The position numbers were made by a program, and so were the translations under genes. The notes beneath the pieces were generated by a model. That model saw only the letters and a program-made list of their open reading frames with translations, was not told where the DNA came from and ran no database searches. Shown in pieces: positions 56,901 through 64,000 of a stretch of 64,000 bases of DNA (positions are counted from its first letter, which is position 1; each line of letters opens with the position of its first letter). Where the stretch lies: positions 44,383,732 to 44,447,731 of the forward strand of contig NC_083587.1 of assembly GCF_027579695.1 (NCBI RefSeq). Direction: 5' to 3'. The DNA comes from Neoarius graeffei. Its lineage: Eukaryota; Chordata; Actinopteri; Siluriformes; Ariidae.

Positions 56901-59900
56901 TTTAAAGTTATATGTGGCTTTTCAGCTCATTCACTCTTTCACACATGCACTTATGCATTCAGGTCGGAAGAGAGCTCCCTTTCTCTGCTCTCTCTCTCTC
57001 TCTCTCCTTTTATAGGGCACGGTCACTGGGGAAGGCACACAGACACAGGTTAACTCACATCAGGTGCAGTGATTCTGCCACTTACCTTCCATGACTCCGC
57101 CCTCCATTCACAGACCGCCGCTTGACCACGCCCCCGCTGCCACACCATTATTTAAAAATGGACAGAATATGGCACAAACAGTGACTCTGTTTAGTAGTGT
57201 CAAAGTCCCTCTCACACCAGGATCTGGTCTTCTTAGGCAGTCTCCTGTCCCAGTACTAACCAACTCTTTAAGGCGTATGGGTGCGGCACCAATCTCCATT
57301 TTGATAGCTCTCAGCCTCTCGCCTATACAGCTAGGTTTACTGTGGCGGGCTAGTCCTCTGGTAACCATGAGAGTTTGACTCCCCACTCGCATCTGTATTG
57401 CAATGTGCCTTGCCAGATGGTAGTAGGTACCATTTTTATGATGGTCTTTGGTATGACCTGACCGCGAGTAGAACTCGCAATCTCCTGGTCGAGAAGCAGA
57501 CACACTAACCACTAGGCCAACTCGGTCTGTTTATTGGTGGCTCTCCACCAAATACCAGCGACTGAATGACGGTATTATTCTAAGAGTTTGCTTCTCAAAG
57601 TACTCTGAATTAGTATCTACAGACAATAAAGGATATTATTTGCTAAAATTAGCAATACTAGGCTGTAGCAACTGTCACCAAAATTCAGAAATAACAGACT
57701 ATCAAATGCTTTGATCAGTTGAACCTGAGCTGCTTTGTTAAAAAAGGTGACTGGTTGTAACAAAAATATAACCAGATTTGTAGCAGGAGAGAAGGTTATG
57801 ATTTTTTTTTAAACACGGCAAACATTATTAAGCAAGTGTTCAAGTTTTAAAAAGTAAACTGTGCTTTTGAGTAAATGCTATATTTGCTTGCACGTCCATA
57901 CATTTTTAGTGCTACTGTGTAATGGCAGTGTCTTCATTTTTCCTCTATCATGTTTCTTCCAGAAGTCTAACTCGGTGAACAATTTATTTATTTTTAGGTT
58001 AGCATATATTTACCTCCTCTGAAGACTATGAAGAGCGTGGTAGACAGAATGAAGAACCTCTCCAACTATTTGGTGAGTATCAGGAATATTTAATACTTAG
58101 TATAGGAGCTTATCTTTATTGGAAATTTGGCATACTGGACCTTGGCAACCAAATAAAGAATGGACAGTAGAACTGTCAGTAGAGATTGACAGAGATTGAA
58201 ATATAGAACTCTTTACACTCAAACCTGTAATAGTACAGCACATTGGTCAGACTATTTTACAGTTCCTGATAATTTAATATTTACACTCAGCAACCAGTTG
58301 GAACACCGCCATACCTGCTCATTCAAACAATTATTCAGTTGGACGATTGTGATTTTCATGCACAATAGTCACAGCAGAAAATTAAAAAAAAATAAAAATA
58401 AAAAAAAATCCAGTGAATGACAGCTCTGTGGGCAAATACGGCTTTGTTGATAAGAGAGATCAGAGGAGAATGGCCAGCATGGTTCCAGCTGACAGAAAGC
58501 CACAGGTAACTGAAATAACCGCTCTTTACGAATGTGGTAGGTAGAAAAGCATCTAAGAATGCATGACACAACGAGCCTTGAGACTTATGGACTACAACAG
58601 CAGAACCACATTGGGTTCCACTGCATTCAGACAAGAACAGCAACCTGAGGCTACACTGGTCACAGGGTCACTGAAACTGGACAGTTCTATGATCTGTGTC
58701 AAGTCAGATGATGTCACAGGGATCTGATCCCCCCCCAAATACTTGAAATAGTTGCCTTGAATACTGTGAGCCAAAAACTTTAGTGAATTGAGTATGCCAA
58801 TTGCTTTTGGGACATGGAATGTTACCTCTCTAGTGGGGAAGGAGCCTGAGCTTGTGCGGGAGGTTGAGAGGTACCGACTAGATATAGTTGGGCTCACCTC
58901 ATCGCATAGCTTGGGCTCTGGAACCAATTTCCTGGAGGGGGGTTGGATTCTCTTCCGTGCTGGAGTCGCCAAGGGTGAGCGGTGCCGGGCAGGGGTGGGG
59001 CTATTGGTAGCCCGCCGGTACGGCGCATGAACATTGGAGTTCTCCCCAGTAAACAAGAGGGTTATTTCCCTGCATCTTCGGGTCGGGGAACGCTCTCTGA
59101 CTGTCATTTGTGCTTATGCACCAAATGGTAGTTCAGAGTACCCAGCCTTCTTGGAGTCCTTGAGTGGGGTACTAGACAGTGCACCATGAGGGGACTCCAT
59201 TGTTTTACTGGGGGACTTCAACGCTCACGTGGGCAATGACGGTGAGACCTGGAGGGGTGTGATTGGGAGGAACGGCCTGCCCGATCTGAACCTGAGCTGT
59301 GTTCTGTTGCTGGACTTCTGTGCCATGCACGGTTTGGCCATAACAAACACCATGTTCAAGCATAAGGGTGCCCATAAGTGCACATGGCACAAAGACACCA
59401 TAGGCCATAGATCGATGATTGACTTTGCAGTTGTTTCATCTGATCTACGACTGTATGTCTTGGACACTCGGGTGAAGAGAGGAGCAGAGCTGTCAGCTGA
59501 TCACTACCTGGTGGCGAGCTGGATCAGATGGCGGGGGAGGAGGCCGGACAGACCTGGTAGGCCCAAACGTGTAGTGAGGGTATGCTGGGAACGTTTGGTG
59601 GAGGCTTCCTTCCGTCGGATCTTCAACTGCCACCTCCAGCAGAGCTTCAACTGCATGACGGGGGAAGATGGGGACATTGAGTCCAAATAGACCATGTTCC
59701 GTACGTCCATTGCTGAGGCGGCCATGAAGAGCTGTGGCTGCAAGGTTGTTGGTGCCTGTTGTGGCGGTAATCCCCAAACCTGGTGGTGGACACCTGTGGT
59801 GAGGGGAGCCGTCAAGCTGAAGGAGTCCTATCAGGCTTGGTTATCCTGTGGGTCTCCAGATGTGGCTGACAGATACCGATGGGCCAAGCAGAATGCGGCT

Positions 59901-62305
59901 CTGGCAGTCACTGAAGCAAAAACTCTGGTGTGGGAGGAGTTCGGTGAGGCCATGGAAAGCGACTTTCAATCAGCCTCGAAGAGATTCTGGCAAACTGTCC
60001 GGCGGCTCAGGAAGGGGAAGCAGTGCTCTGTCCCTATTGTTTACAGTGGGGATGGAGTGCTGTTGAGCTTAACTGGGGGTATCGTCCGGCAGTGGAAGGA
60101 ATACTTCGAGGAACTCCTCAATCCCACCTTCATGTTGTCCGAGAAGGACACAAAGTCTGGGGGTGCTTGGGAGAACTCGCCCATCACAGGGCTGAGGTTG
60201 CCGAGGTGGTTAAAAAGCTCCTCGGTGGCTGGGCTCCGGGGGTGGATGAGTTTTGTCCTGAGTTCCTGAAGGTGCTGGATGTTGTTGGGCTGTCTTGGCT
60301 AACACGCCTCTTCAACATTGTATGGAGGTTGGGAATAGTGCCTCTGGGTTGGCAGACTGGGGTGGTGGTACCCCTTTTTAAAAAGGGGGACCAGAGAGTG
60401 TGTTCCAACTATAAGGGGATCACACTTCTCAGCCTCCCCGGGAAAGCCTATGCTGGGGTGCTGGAGAGGAGAGTCCAGCCTATAGTCGAACCTTGGATTC
60501 AGGACGAACAATGCGTTTTTTGTCCTGGTCGTGGAACACTGGACCAGCTCCTTACCCTTGCAAGGGGTGCAAGGGTAAGGAGGGTGCATGGGAGTTTGTC
60601 CAATCGGTTTACATGTGCTTTGTGAACCTAGAGAAGTCTTATGACCATGTCCCTCGTGGTGCCCTGTGGGGGGTGCTTCGGGAGTATGGGGTTCAGGCCC
60701 TGTATGACTGGAGTACGAGTTTGGTTCACATTGCTGGCAGTAAGTCGGACTTGTTCCCGGTGCATGTGGGACTCCTCCAGGGCTGCCCTTTGTCACCAGT
60801 TCTGTTCATAACTTTTATGGACAGAATTTCTAGGCGCAGCCAAGGGGCGGAGGGTGTCTGGTTTGGTGGCATCAGGATTGCGTCTCTGCTTTTTGCGGAT
60901 GATGTGGTTCTGTTGGCTTCTTCAATCTGTGACCTACAGCATGTGCTGGGACGGTTTGCAACAGAGTGTGAAGCGGCTGGGATGAGGATCAGCACCTCCA
61001 AATCCATTGCCATGGCGCTCAGCCGGAAACAGGTGGAGTGCCTACTTCGGGTCGGGGGGAGTTGCTACCTCAAGTGGAGGAGTTTAAGTATCTTGTTCAT
61101 GAGTGAAGGTAGGAGGGAGCGGGAATTGGACAGATGGATCGGGGCAGCCAAACCGGTCTGTTGTGGTAAAGAGAGAGCTGAGCCAAAAGGCAAAACTCTC
61201 AATTTACTGGTCCATCTACATTCCCATCCTCACCTATGGTCACGAGCTGTGGGTAGTGACCGAAAGAATGAGATTGCGGATACAAGCGATTGAAATGAGT
61301 TTTCTCCGTAGGGTGCCTGGGCTCTCCCTCAGAGACAGGGTGAGAAACTTGGTCATTCAGGAGAGACTCAGAGTAGAACCGCTGCTCCTCCACATCGAAA
61401 GGAATCAGTTGAGGTGGTTCAGGCACCTTGTTAGGATGCCCCCTGGATGCCTCCCAGGGGAGGTTCTCTGGGCACGCCCCACCGGGAGGAGACCCCGGGG
61501 CAGACCCAGGATACGCTGAAGAGATTACATCTTTCGGCTGGCCTGGGAACACCTCGGTATTCCCCCGAAAGAACTGGTGGAGGTGGCCAGGGAGAGGGAA
61601 GTCTGGGCTGCTCTGCTTAGGCTGCTACCACCGTGACCTGGACCCGGATAAGCGGCAGAAAATGAGTAGATGGATTGGTATGCCAATTGAGTGTATTGAA
61701 TCTAATTAACCTATGCTAAATAGTTTTTATTTTTTGTTGGATAATACCATCTTGTACTATAATGTGTTGGTGTGTTATTGTGGTATTTAACCTTGTATTT
61801 TAAAAGTGACAAACTGAAAGGCACACGCTCTCTCTCTTTGTAATTCTCAGGTAGTGGAGGCTAACCTATGTGGTGAAATGAATCTAAAGATTGAAACAGA
61901 TCTTGTGTCTGTGACAACACACTTCAAAGATCTTGGCAATCCTCCATGGGGTGAGTTTGTTACTTAAAGAAGTTTGCATCTGTTTGTATACTAACTATAC
62001 AGTGTGGTGGGATAGTAAGTTGTTTAGCTCCAACAGTTATTCAGGATCATCATCATTCATCTTGTGAAACCTTGTATCTCGATGCAATTTATCACTGACC
62101 AAACTAGATATTGTTAAATGCGGACTAAACTTTGAGCACCCCTCTTTTGCGTTCATGGGTCCCCCCCCTCCATTTTCCACAGGTGCCTCACAGTCTCAAA
62201 GTCAGAGCAGAGATGTCGAGGCCATGGCACATGCACGGGTGGATATTAGGAAACTTCAGCAATTCCTTACGGGCCAGCAGGTCAACCCAACCAAGTCCAT
62301 GTGCA
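44926..62305 (+). CDS. hus1: HUS1 checkpoint clamp component (exons 1-7; last exon outside the window)
   Basis: Seven exons with canonical GT-AG borders join in frame to 254 codons plus one base; human HUS1 has 280 residues. Diagnostic blocks are MKFRAKI and CLNHFTR at the start, [66 protein letters not shown] and [21 protein letters not shown]1 forms the PCNA-like ring with RAD9 and RAD1, loaded at damaged DNA to activate ATR signalling. The missing end (human CNIVNNKMV onward, about 27 residues) should follow a phase-1 acceptor beyond 64000; nothing matching it occurs after 62305. The introns hold a minisatellite, a Tc1-like element, two retrotransposons and SINEs, none breaking an exon. 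The gene looks intact. Confidence 0.96.
45581..47373. repeat. 1.8-kb minisatellite in hus1 intron 1
   Basis: About 84 units of two types: a 22-bp unit with core TTGTCCACAGTTATCGACAC and a 20-bp unit GTTCCACAATTATGGACACC. They often alternate as a 42-bp dimer. The 22-bp type also runs in tandem, and G/A and C/T variants mark subtypes. Neither unit has a stop in any plus frame, so ORFs up to 400 codons arise by chance. One related unit stands alone upstream at 45434-45450. Confidence 0.97.
47473..47600 (+). CDS. hus1: hus1 exon 2
   Basis: Acceptor TGTGTCTGCAG, donor GTAAAT. Encodes the end of Arg18 through ...[11 protein letters not shown]; ends in phase 0. Confidence 0.93.
47888..48115 (+). 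mobile_element. Old SINE with a third type of 3' tail
   Basis: Common head and half body, then a switch after GACATGCAGATAAGG to TTGTACGTCGCTCTGGGTAA and GAGCATCTGTTAAATGCC, a tail module common in other fish SINEs. Confidence 0.8.
48233..48611 (+). mobile_element. Full-length tRNA-headed SINE in hus1 intron 2
   Basis: 14-bp duplication GACTACATAAATCC (48219-48232, 48612-48625). Head GGGCGGCACGGTGG, tail AATGAGAATGAGATGA. Confidence 0.95.
48626..49241. other. hus1 intron 2, remainder
   Basis: No further exon or repeat recognised. Confidence 0.5.
49242..49418 (+). CDS. hus1: hus1 exon 3
   Basis: 59 codons, phase 0 at both ends, from [13 protein letters not shown] to [10 protein letters not shown]. 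Acceptor TTCTCTCAAAG, donor GTAAGA. Confidence 0.95.
49419..49944. other. hus1 intron 3
   Basis: Only a faint relative (49540-49600) of the dispersed repeat at 36045 was noticed. Confidence 0.5.
49945..50052 (+). CDS. hus1: hus1 exon 4
   Basis: 36 codons, [15 protein letters not shown] to EPSMPDFD, phase 0 at both ends. Donor GTAAGT. A Tc1-like element starts only 47 bp after the exon. Confidence 0.95.
50100..51701 (-). mobile_element. Tc1-like transposon, full-length with broken transposase, hus1 intron 4
   Basis: TA at 50098-50099 and 51702-51703; terminal repeats CAACCCTGATTCCAAAAAAG. 1602 bp and very similar to 18403-20008, antisense to hus1. Confidence 0.93.
50320..51339 (-). pseudogene. 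Tc1-like DD34E transposase pseudogene, copy 2
   Basis: The original ATG is at 51339-51337. TGA codons at positions 13 and 24 precede an open stretch of 308 sense codons from 51246 that includes the whole catalytic core and C-terminus (ends KGDVSQW). Catalytic residues are as in copy 1, spacing DD34E. Codon 13 is CGA in copy 1, so that stop is private CpG decay; the stop at codon 24 is shared by both copies. A 3-nt deletion relative to copy 1 lies in the SSKK(K)PYLN segment. Confidence 0.93.
51704..52238. other. hus1 intron 4 sequence between two insertions
   Basis: 51780-51900 resembles 17820-17905 (GGCTATCAGCTCATGTACGA), an unclassified repeat. No exon. Confidence 0.5.
52244..52559 (-). repeat. 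3' LTR of the Gmr1-like element
   Basis: Contains a (TC)n run, a CTTTTATAGGGC promoter-like segment in the opposite LTR as well, and ends CGCTGCCACA. A purine-rich GGCGGTGGGGAATA lies just inside (minus strand), a fair polypurine tract. Confidence 0.9.
52578..53186 (-). pseudogene. RNase H region of the Gmr1-like pol
   Basis: Starts [19 protein letters not shown] (the RT-RNase H connection) and contains [18 protein letters not shown], with the first catalytic Asp, then [11 protein letters not shown] and [13 protein letters not shown]. It closes with [12 protein letters not shown], where gypsy pol normally continues to integrase. Here it runs straight into the polypurine tract and LTR, which confirms that no integrase follows RNase H. 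Confidence 0.88.
53200..53900 (-). pseudogene. Reverse transcriptase region of the Gmr1-like pol
   Basis: In pieces: [16 protein letters not shown] (53866 on), then [39 protein letters not shown]; after shifts, [12 protein letters not shown] with the YLDD motif at 53419-53408, and [13 protein letters not shown]. All core RT motifs are present in the right order. At least two frame breaks separate 53555, 53400 and 53186. Confidence 0.88.
53919..55187 (-). pseudogene. Integrase region of the Gmr1-like pol, upstream of RT
   Basis: HHCC zinc region with [14 protein letters not shown] and WCTVCRECQ (55187-54990). The core starts [11 protein letters not shown] (first Asp), then, after a break near 54830, [10 protein letters not shown] (second Asp) and [10 protein letters not shown] (Glu). 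The C-terminal part has [19 protein letters not shown]. It ends near 53919, just before the RT. The frame is broken at least once. Confidence 0.88.
55317..56783 (-). pseudogene. Gag and protease region of the Gmr1-like element
   Basis: The ATG at 56783 opens [20 protein letters not shown], a coiled-coil-like start. After a stop at 56517 and a shift, about 56453-55317 reads through a SCAN-like Gag stretch ([15 protein letters not shown], then 'ELAEDRMAA'), a zinc knuckle of Cys-X2-Cys-X4-His-X4-Cys form ([14 protein letters not shown]) and a protease with [15 protein letters not shown]. The order is normal for gypsy up to this point. Degenerate beyond 55317. Confidence 0.85.
56808..56825 (-). 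promoter_or_regulatory. Primer-binding site resembling tRNA-Phe
   Basis: On the minus strand, one base inside the 5' LTR, TGATGCTGAAACCCGGGA matches the complement of the 3' end of vertebrate tRNA-Phe(GAA) plus CCA at 16 of 18 positions; both differences are transitions. Confidence 0.75.
56827..57144 (-). repeat. 5' LTR of the Gmr1-like element
   Basis: 318 bp, matching 52244-52559 with scattered substitutions and small indels in the (TC)n and CA-rich parts. Confidence 0.92.
57150..57530 (-). mobile_element. tRNA-derived SINE of a different family
   Basis: On the minus strand the head CCGAGTTGGCCTAGTGGTTA (A box) and GCGAGTTCTACTCGC (B box) is followed by GGTACCTACTACCATCTGGC, CAGAGGACTAGCCCGCCACA and CCAGATCCTGGTGTGAGAGG. 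It has no similarity to the common SINE body. It abuts the CCATT duplication of the Gmr1-like element. Confidence 0.8.
57531..57997. other. hus1 intron 4, 3' part
   Basis: AT-rich intron sequence with no repeat recognised, ending in the pyrimidine tract of exon 5. Confidence 0.5.
57998..58072 (+). CDS. hus1: hus1 exon 5
   Basis: 25 codons, [13 protein letters not shown] to NLSNYL, phase 0 at both ends. Acceptor ATTTATTTTTAG, donor GTGAGT. Confidence 0.95.
58804..61650 (+). pseudogene. Endonuclease-reverse transcriptase ORF of the RTE-like LINE
   Basis: The endonuclease runs from 58807 to about 59520 in pieces: [27 protein letters not shown] after a stop, then [15 protein letters not shown] and SADHYLV. 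The linker is at 59694-60000. Reverse transcriptase blocks follow: [59 protein letters not shown] and [12 protein letters not shown] (FADD). The C-terminal part includes [30 protein letters not shown] and RRPRGRPR. At least six shifts or stops (for example TAG at 59688) mean no functional protein. There is an odd local duplication at 60550-60580 (CTTGCAAGGGTGCAAGGGTA). Confidence 0.85.
58804..61677 (+). mobile_element. RTE-like (Rex3-like) LINE, 5'-truncated, hus1 intron 5
   Basis: Bounded by a perfect 12-bp duplication GTATGCCAATTG (58792-58803, 61678-61689) and ending in a GATG-type tail (ATGAGTAGATGGATTG). It begins inside the apurinic endonuclease domain ([16 protein letters not shown]). 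Assignment to the RTE clade rests on endonuclease and C-terminal motifs. Confidence 0.85.
61690..61850. other. hus1 intron 5, 3' part
   Basis: Contains GTTGGTGTGTTATTGTGGTATTTAACC, shortened here to its beginning GTTGGTGTGTTATTG; a close match lies at 7525-7550, so a shared repeat runs through both. Confidence 0.5.
61851..61950 (+). CDS. hus1: hus1 exon 6
   Basis: [17 protein letters not shown] to LGNPPW plus one base; the donor GTGAGT follows at 61951. Phase 0 in, phase 1 out. Confidence 0.95.
62183..62305 (+). CDS. hus1: hus1 exon 7
   Basis: The acceptor TTTTCCACAG completes Gly. It encodes [19 protein letters not shown] through NPTKSMC plus one base, then donor GTGAGT at 62306. The SQSQSQ stretch is in the variable loop of the family. 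Confidence 0.94.
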
Positions 62306-62450
62306 GTGAGTACCTTGTACAAGCAAATAAGCAGCATCAGAAATTACAGCTTGGTCAGGTATAACCACAAAACAGATGACATTTTAGCTGTGGAAGGGTT
62401 TTATCTACTTTTAATTATGAATAAGGGGAAGGGATCATGTATCATGTGTA

Positions 62451-63563
62451 TGACCCCATTGACAAAAATGTTGCGATGCTGTGTAAAATATCAAATAAAA
62501 TCAGAATGTGGTGATTTGCAAATCATGGACGCCCTATATATAGTAGAAAATAATACAAAGACAACATCTCAAATGTTGAAACTGAGACATTTTATTGTTG
62601 TTTGAAAAATATATGCTCATTTATAAAAATTTAAAAAATAAAGTTTGGACAGGGGCATGTTTACCACTGTGTTGCATCACCTCTTCTTATAAGAACACAT
62701 TGTTCACGTTTGGGAACTGAGGAGACCAATTGCTGTAGTTTTAAAAGTGAAATGTTGTTACATTCTTGCCTGATATATAATTTCAGCTGCTCAATAGTTT
62801 GGAGTCTTCTTTGTTGTATTTTGTGTTTCACAATGCGCCAAAAGTTTTCAATAGGAGACAGGTCTGGATTGTAGGCAGGCCAGTTTAGCACCCAGACTCT
62901 TTTACTATAGAGCCATGCAGTTGTAATACGTGCAGAATGCAGTTTGGTATTGTCTTGCTGAAAGAAGCATGGCCTTCCCTGAAAAAGATGTCCTGTGGAT
63001 GGCAGCATATTGCTCCAAAACTTGCATTAGCATTAATGATGCCTTCCCAGATGTGCAAGCTACCCATGTCATGTGCACTAATGCACCCTCATACCATCAC
63101 AGATGTTGGCTTTTGAACTGTGCACTGATACCAAGATGGATGGTCCCTCTCCTCTTTAGCTTGGAGAATGTGGTGTCCATGATTTCAAGAAAGAATTTCA
63201 AATTTTGGTTTGTCAGACTACAGGACAGTGCTCCACTTCATCTCAATCCATCATAGATGAGCTTAGACCCCTGTTGCCAATTAACCTAATTAGTTGTGAG
63301 CTGCTCTATTTTATATATATATTATACAAGTTTTGTAGTTATTTTGTTGTTGCCCCTGTCCTGATGTTTTTAAGATGTGTTGCTGGCATTAAATTCAAAA
63401 TGAGCATACATTTTTCCAAAAAAAAAAATAGTTTCTCAGTTTCGATATTTGATGTTGTGTTTGTATTATTTTCCATAAACCAGGGTTTCCATGATTTGCA
63501 AATCATCGCATTCTGTTTTATTTACATTTTACATAGTGTCCCAACCTTTTGGAAACGGAGTTG
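62451..63563 (-). mobile_element. Decayed Tc1-like transposon, shortened, in hus1 intron 7
   Basis: TA at 62449-62450 and 63564-63565; ends are imperfect inverted repeats (CAACTCCGTTTCCAAAAGG on the right, read in reverse). About 1.1 kb, so the N-terminal third of the transposase is deleted. Same subfamily as 1012-2343. Confidence 0.85.
62661..63008 (-). pseudogene. C-terminal part of a Tc1-like transposase
   Basis: 115 open codons including FQQDNTKLHSARI (second catalytic Asp), [18 protein letters not shown] (Glu) and a KRVW basic stretch, with the same 34-residue spacing, ending RGDATQW. Upstream parts (63067 onward) are in other frames. Confidence 0.85.
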
Positions 63564-63723
63564 TAGTTAGTGTTGGTAGTCAGAGGTTGGTGGAGGCACA
63601 GTGCAAAATATTACTTCATTCAGCCACAGTATGAGCTCTAATTTGTCTGAAATTTTACTATCTGAGTTAATCTAGTACTAGTATATTACAAAATGAAATG
63701 ATGGATTGATACTGTTTGCTTAA

Positions 63724-64000
63724 AGCAGATACGCAGAACCTTTATTTTTAAATGAATTTCTGAGTGGATAGTATCTCCATCCTTGACTCTTGTATGCTGC
63801 ATAAATGGGAATAAAAAATATATATTTTTGAGAGTTAAAATGGACCGCAAAGTTGGCATTCGAGCTGCCCCGCTGAGCCAGCCAGCCCTGAGTGCGTGAC
63901 GTCACTGCGTTAACCGGTTTTAAGGCCGAGGCCTTTTACAACTATAGACCAAAGTCATATAAATAAAAATTAATGGTGAAGGTAAGAAATACCGTTACCG
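63724..64000. mobile_element. TTAA-flanked element, second copy of the 5444-7094 family, cut by the window end
   Basis: TTAA at 63720-63723, then AGCAGATACGCAGAACC. Closely matches 5444-5559 and then 6423-6582, skipping the inner insertion. Continues past 64000. Confidence 0.88.

Larger units (their letters stand above)
52244..57144 (-). mobile_element. Gmr1-like Ty3/gypsy retrotransposon, decayed, antisense to hus1
   Basis: LTRs of 316 and 318 bp, TGTAG...CCACA as written on the plus strand, flanked by CCATT (52239-52243, 57145-57149). Read on the minus strand, the domain order is Gag, protease, integrase, RT, RNase H: integrase comes before RT, unlike ordinary gypsy elements. Goodwin and Poulter described such an order for Gmr1-like elements of deuterostomes. 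Several frameshifts and stops show it is dead. LTRs differ at many sites, so it is far older than the 38.8-kb element. Confidence 0.9.

Overview
This is nuclear DNA from a vertebrate, almost certainly a teleost fish. Two spliced vertebrate genes can be rebuilt exon by exon, and the rest is mostly fish-type mobile DNA: tRNA-headed SINEs, Tc1-like and hAT elements, TTAA-flanked inverted-repeat transposons, a Harbinger-like element, Ty3/gypsy retrotransposons and an RTE-like LINE. The SINE heads and tails would fit an otophysan such as a catfish, but that is only an impression. There is no bacterial gene organisation.

Host genes. ramp3 (receptor activity-modifying protein) lies on the minus strand in three coding exons (27422-27368, 24459-24300, 15429-15174). 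It gives a complete 156-residue protein with a signal peptide, six cysteines and one C-terminal membrane helix. hus1 (a subunit of the 9-1-1 DNA-damage clamp) lies on the plus strand. Seven coding exons run from 44926 to 62305, and the last exon is beyond the window. RAMP3 and HUS1 are also on the same chromosome arm in human, so the pair looks like conserved linkage.

Layout. 1-15 kb is intergenic and packed with TTAA-flanked inverted-repeat elements, all starting AG(G/C) and some nested, plus THAP-domain transposon remnants. 15-27 kb is ramp3, with introns holding a solo LTR, a Tc1-like element, two hAT-like elements and many SINEs. 28-38 kb is intergenic: a Harbinger-like element with a CTG target duplication, a Crypton-like remnant, SINEs and a LINE fragment. 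38.8-44.1 kb is a complete, apparently very young Ty3/gypsy element with LTRs that read as identical, open gag and pol, a chromodomain, a -1 frameshift module and a Tf1-type self-priming site. 44.9-62.3 kb is hus1. Its intron 1 is largely a 1.8-kb minisatellite. Intron 4 holds a Tc1-like element, a decayed gypsy element with the unusual order protease-integrase-RT-RNase H (Gmr1-like), and a SINE. Intron 5 holds a 2.9-kb LINE.

The most informative objects are the two gypsy elements, which differ in primer strategy (self-priming versus a tRNA-Phe-like site) and in pol domain order; the cluster of TTAA elements; and two insertions whose empty target is preserved in a related repeat elsewhere in the same window.
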